Shown here one piece after another: positions 12,224 to 12,353 of a stretch of 12,353 bases of DNA (positions are counted from its first letter, which is position 1; each line of letters starts with the position of its first letter). This DNA is from Thermoplasmata archaeon (GTDB lineage Archaea > Thermoplasmatota > E2 > UBA202 > JdFR-43), in the NCBI GenBank assembly GCA_021163175.1, contig JAGGXG010000086.1:1-12353 (forward strand). Reading direction: 5' to 3'. The notes below the pieces were generated by a model. The model made no database searches. It had not been told where the DNA came from and was given only the letters and a program-made list of their open reading frames with translations. The position numbers were made by a program, and so were the translations under genes.

Positions 12224-12353
12224 GTTACATCCCTCCGCTCGTCGGGCTTTGCAGGCTGGTGCAGTTGCGTGCCTGCCTCTGTGAGAGCCTGCACTACTGC
12301 CTGCTTTAGCTCTTGGATGGTTTGATTTAAAGTTTGATTCAGCTCACTCCTTA
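12220..12353 (-). CDS. C-terminal end of a coiled-coil protein (partial)
   Basis: The frame is open from the window edge to a TGA at 12222-12220 that overlaps the next start as ATGA. The visible 43 residues read SELNQTLNQTIQELKQAVVQ, then ALTEAGTQLHQPAKPDERRDVT. The first part has heptad-like spacing of Leu, Ile and Val and suggests a coiled coil; the end is polar and probably disordered. The last codons contain the GGAGGGATG site for the PP-loop gene. The N-terminus lies outside the window, so no function is offered. Confidence 0.7.
   Translation of the reverse strand, partial: RSELNQTLNQTIQELKQAVVQALTEAGTQLHQPAKPDERRDVT

Overview
This window is a densely packed, single-strand block of accessory genes. 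Every gene I can support is read on the minus strand, so it runs from position 12353 down to 1. It most likely comes from an archaeal virus, provirus or related mobile element. The archaeal reading rests on strong GGAGGTGA-type ribosome binding sites, TATA-like boxes, PKD-domain surface proteins with single C-terminal membrane anchors, and frequent ATA, AGA and AGG codons. A euryarchaeal or Thermoplasmatota-like host is my inference only. No rRNA, tRNA, integrase, transposase or CRISPR array is visible, so taxonomy cannot be fixed from here.

Layout in transcription order. (a) 12353-10603: the tail of a coiled-coil protein, a stand-alone asparagine-synthetase-like PP-loop ATPase, a two-helix membrane protein, a winged-helix-type DNA-binding protein and a small ribbon-helix-helix candidate. 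This part is AT-rich. (b) 10602-10509: a gap of about 94 bases with two TATA-like boxes, a direct repeat and a perfect 8+1+8 palindrome touching the next ribosome binding site. (c) 10508-8076: an 810-residue surface protein made of a BNR/Asp-box beta-propeller, two PKD domains, an Ig/FN3-like domain and one C-terminal membrane helix. (d) 7996-3805: a run of membrane proteins, several tiny (25, 33, 50 and 73 residues), a second PKD surface protein (454 residues) and a polytopic protein with a glycine-zipper tail. (e) 3812-1: a very basic protein with an RGKPGK motif, two small soluble proteins, a membrane protein with a cytoplasmic coiled coil, a signal-peptide/Ig-like/C-terminal-anchor protein, a helical soluble protein and a P-loop ATPase that runs off the window.

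Most neighbours overlap by exactly four bases (ATGA), implying translational coupling. Two junctions keep this four-base geometry with ATA in place of ATG (ATAA at 4922-4919, ATAG at 7562-7559). The first has a perfect GGAGGTGA site in front, which suggests genuine AUA start codons.

Working model (inference): anchored beta-propeller and PKD proteins act as spikes for host attachment. The small helical proteins form or shape a virion membrane. The basic protein condenses DNA. The P-loop ATPase packages DNA or drives assembly. The alternative is a conjugation-like apparatus. The front cassette (PP-loop enzyme and two DNA-binding proteins) would cover modification and control.
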